Assembly: GCA_004552725.1 (NCBI GenBank)
Contig: SFNM01000003.1
Span: 1-51,235 of the forward strand
Length of the DNA: 51,235 nucleotides
Source of the DNA: Bacteroidales bacterium
Lineage (GTDB): Bacteria > Bacteroidota > Bacteroidia > Bacteroidales > Muribaculaceae
Direction of reading: 5' to 3'
Shown here: positions 50,112 through 51,235 of the stretch, piece after piece
Numbering within the stretch: the stretch's first letter is position 1
How the letters are laid out: every line of letters starts with the position of its first letter
Translations under genes and position numbers: made by a program
Notes under the pieces: model-generated
Database searches by the model: none
Told to the model about the DNA's origin: nothing
The model's input: the letters and a program-made list of their open reading frames with translations, nothing else

Positions 50112-50900
50112 ATGATTAGTCCATTAGCATACGTCGACCCATCAGCCCGTTTGGGCAAGGATGTAATCGTGCATCCTTTCGCTTACATCGACAAAAATGT
50201 CGAAATCGGCGACAACTGCGAAATCATGCCTTACGCCTCAATACTCAGCGGCGCTCGCCTCGGCAAGTGCAACAAGGTCTTCCAAGGCTCCATCATCTCC
50301 GCCACTCCCCAAGACTTCCGCTGGAAAGGCTGCGACTCGCTCTGCATTATCGGCGATAACAACACCATCCGTGAAAACGTAATCATCAACCGCAGCATCA
50401 ACCCCGATGGCGCCACTCGCCTCGACAACCAAATCTTCGTCATGGCCAAATCCCACATCGGCCACGACAGCTACGTCCACTCACGCTGCGTGCTCGGCAA
50501 CGGCGTGGCCGTGGCCGGCGGCGTCGAAGTCGAATCCGGTTGCATCCTCTCCTCCGCCGCAATCCTCCACGAAGGCGTCCACATGGGCCGCCTCTCCATG
50601 GTCAAAGGCGGCTGCCGCATCTCCGGCGACGTGCCCCCCTACGTAATCATTGCCCACAACCCCGCCGGCTACTACGGCGTCAACTCTCACATTCTCACCA
50701 AACATGCCGGCTTCACCGAAGCCCAAATCGACGACATCGCCAAGGCCTACCGCCACATCTACCAGTCCTCGACCTCGCTCTTCAATGCCCTCCAACGCAT
50801 CGAAAACGACATCGACCCCTCCGATTATCGCGATGAAATCCTCCGCTTCATCCGCAGCGCCAAGCAGCGCATCGTGGGCGAACGCAAACTCGACGATTAA
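50112..50900 (+). CDS. lpxA: LpxA-family acyl-ACP--UDP-N-acetylglucosamine O-acyltransferase
   Basis: 262 residues, the same length as E. coli LpxA. A left-handed beta-helix of hexapeptide repeats starts at ISPLAYVDPSARLGKDVIVH. IGDNNTIRENVIIN and AKSHIGHDSYVHSRCVLGNG carry H115 and H118, which correspond to the LpxA catalytic region (H122/H125 in E. coli). A helical C-terminal domain follows (FTEAQIDDIAKAYRHIYQSS). Several positions differ from E. coli LpxA: TIHRGT reads IINRSI, and AGHV reads AGGV. It may therefore be a second, divergent LpxA or a related sugar acyltransferase. It follows the efflux channel gene by 34 bp, probably in the same transcript. Confidence 0.8.
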   Translation: MISPLAYVDPSARLGKDVIVHPFAYIDKNVEIGDNCEIMPYASILSGARLGKCNKVFQGSIISATPQDFRWKGCDSLCIIGDNNTIRENVIINRSINPDGATRLDNQIFVMAKSHIGHDSYVHSRCVLGNGVAVAGGVEVESGCILSSAAILHEGVHMGRLSMVKGGCRISGDVPPYVIIAHNPAGYYGVNSHILTKHAGFTEAQIDDIAKAYRHIYQSSTSLFNALQRIENDIDPSDYRDEILRFIRSAKQRIVGERKLDD

Positions 50901-50953
50901 TCAATACCCCCCTCGACTTATTTCATAACATAAATAATTCGCTTCATAGTGTA

Positions 50954-50997
50954 AGAGGCGCCCGCACCGGTGACGGTCCGAGCGCTTCTATTTTTTT
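50954..50997 (+). terminator. Rho-independent terminator of the efflux-lpxA operon
   Basis: agaggcgc (50954-50961) pairs with gcgcttct (50982-50989), with one G-T wobble and a further inner stem accg/cggt. It is followed by seven T (50991-50997). Confidence 0.85.
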
Positions 50998-51235
50998 CTA
51001 CCCAACTTTAGCAATAGACCATGTGAAAGCATGTCAAAATGCAGGAATCGGGCTGCATCTGCCGTCAGTGTGCAAAAAATTCACAGGAGAACAGGAGTTT
51101 TTATAGAGAACAGAAGTTTAATGCGTTATATTCAATTATATTACTGTCCGGTAAAACTTTTGCTAAGAAAATAAATTAGGGCTGACACTTCTCACGAGGT
51201 ATCAACCCTTTTGGTTATCTTTGTTTTTGAGAAAA
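50998..51235. other. AT-rich gene-free right edge, possibly the start of another element
   Basis: No coding frame here looks real. It contains a direct repeat gagaacaggagttt / gagaacagaagttt (about 51087-51120). There is also an inverted repeat 51179-51188 / 51199-51208 that pairs fully only as minus-strand RNA (with G-U pairs) and is followed there by a T-rich run, so it may terminate a minus-strand gene beyond the window. A TAnnTTTG-like box, TATCTTTG, is at 51216-51223. An insertion-sequence edge is possible but unproven. Confidence 0.35.

Overview
This window reads as a chromosomal segment of a gut-type Bacteroidales, most like the Muribaculaceae/Prevotella side of the order. Four things support that. 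Many genes are preceded by the Bacteroidetes promoter pair TTTG - 20 bp - TAnnTTTG. Several secreted proteins carry C-terminal YDLQGRxV/YYNLQG tails of the T9SS-associated type. Lineage families are present (Omp28, DUF6029, DUF4254 beside a GT9, DUF4292, AAA/DUF4143). Translational starts lack clear Shine-Dalgarno sequences. No phage, plasmid or CRISPR is visible.

Layout. 1-251: AT-rich 3' end of a winged-helix protein with an in-frame 12-bp tandem repeat. 315-3591 (+): a tightly coupled GT4 / membrane acyltransferase / CE2-like SGNH esterase operon ending in a perfect hairpin. 3661-13240 (-): a secreted-protein and thiol-redox block of TlpA-like thioredoxin, DUF6029 barrel, two Omp28-type CxxC proteins, a small Cys-containing protein, and two large proteins with sorting-type tails. 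One Omp28-type gene is frameshifted off its tail, and that tail plus terminator is a near-duplicate of the neighbouring gene's. 13241-13851: a divergent spacer with a large inverted-repeat element. 13852-17764 (+): argS, a BAX-inhibitor-1 protein and a MATE exporter. 17745-20635 (-): GT2, Lrp regulator, M64 peptidase. 20787-25411 (-): lysS-gpsA-DUF3467-cysS. 25742-29135 (+): rpiB, a lipoprotein, pepT, miaA. 29142-29664 (-): a TSCPD protein and two tRNAs, Leu(CAG) and Ala(GGC).

29876-32552 (+): DUF4254, a heptosyltransferase-like GT9 and ruvB. 32900-42413 (+): metG, ansA, a small sorting-tail protein, dut, a TPR protein, a DUF4292 lipoprotein, an EnvC-like protein and a polysaccharide flippase. 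The flippase C-terminus runs into a GC-rich tandem hairpin repeat (42384-42570). 42680-43834 (+): an AAA/DUF4143 ATPase. 44029-50900 (+): a complete tripartite RND efflux operon followed by an LpxA-family acyltransferase. 50901-51235: a strong terminator, then an AT-rich stretch that may be the edge of another element.

Most of the window is housekeeping (four aminoacyl-tRNA synthetases, tRNA modification, DNA repair, dUTP control) interleaved with cell-envelope genes (four glycosyltransferase or flippase genes, lipid A type acyltransferase, efflux, peptidoglycan activator). The parts most worth following up are the secreted thiol cluster with its frameshifted and duplicated tail, the inverted-repeat element before argS, the tandem hairpin repeat behind the flippase, and the coupled acyltransferase/esterase pair. 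All family assignments come from reading motifs; no database search was run.
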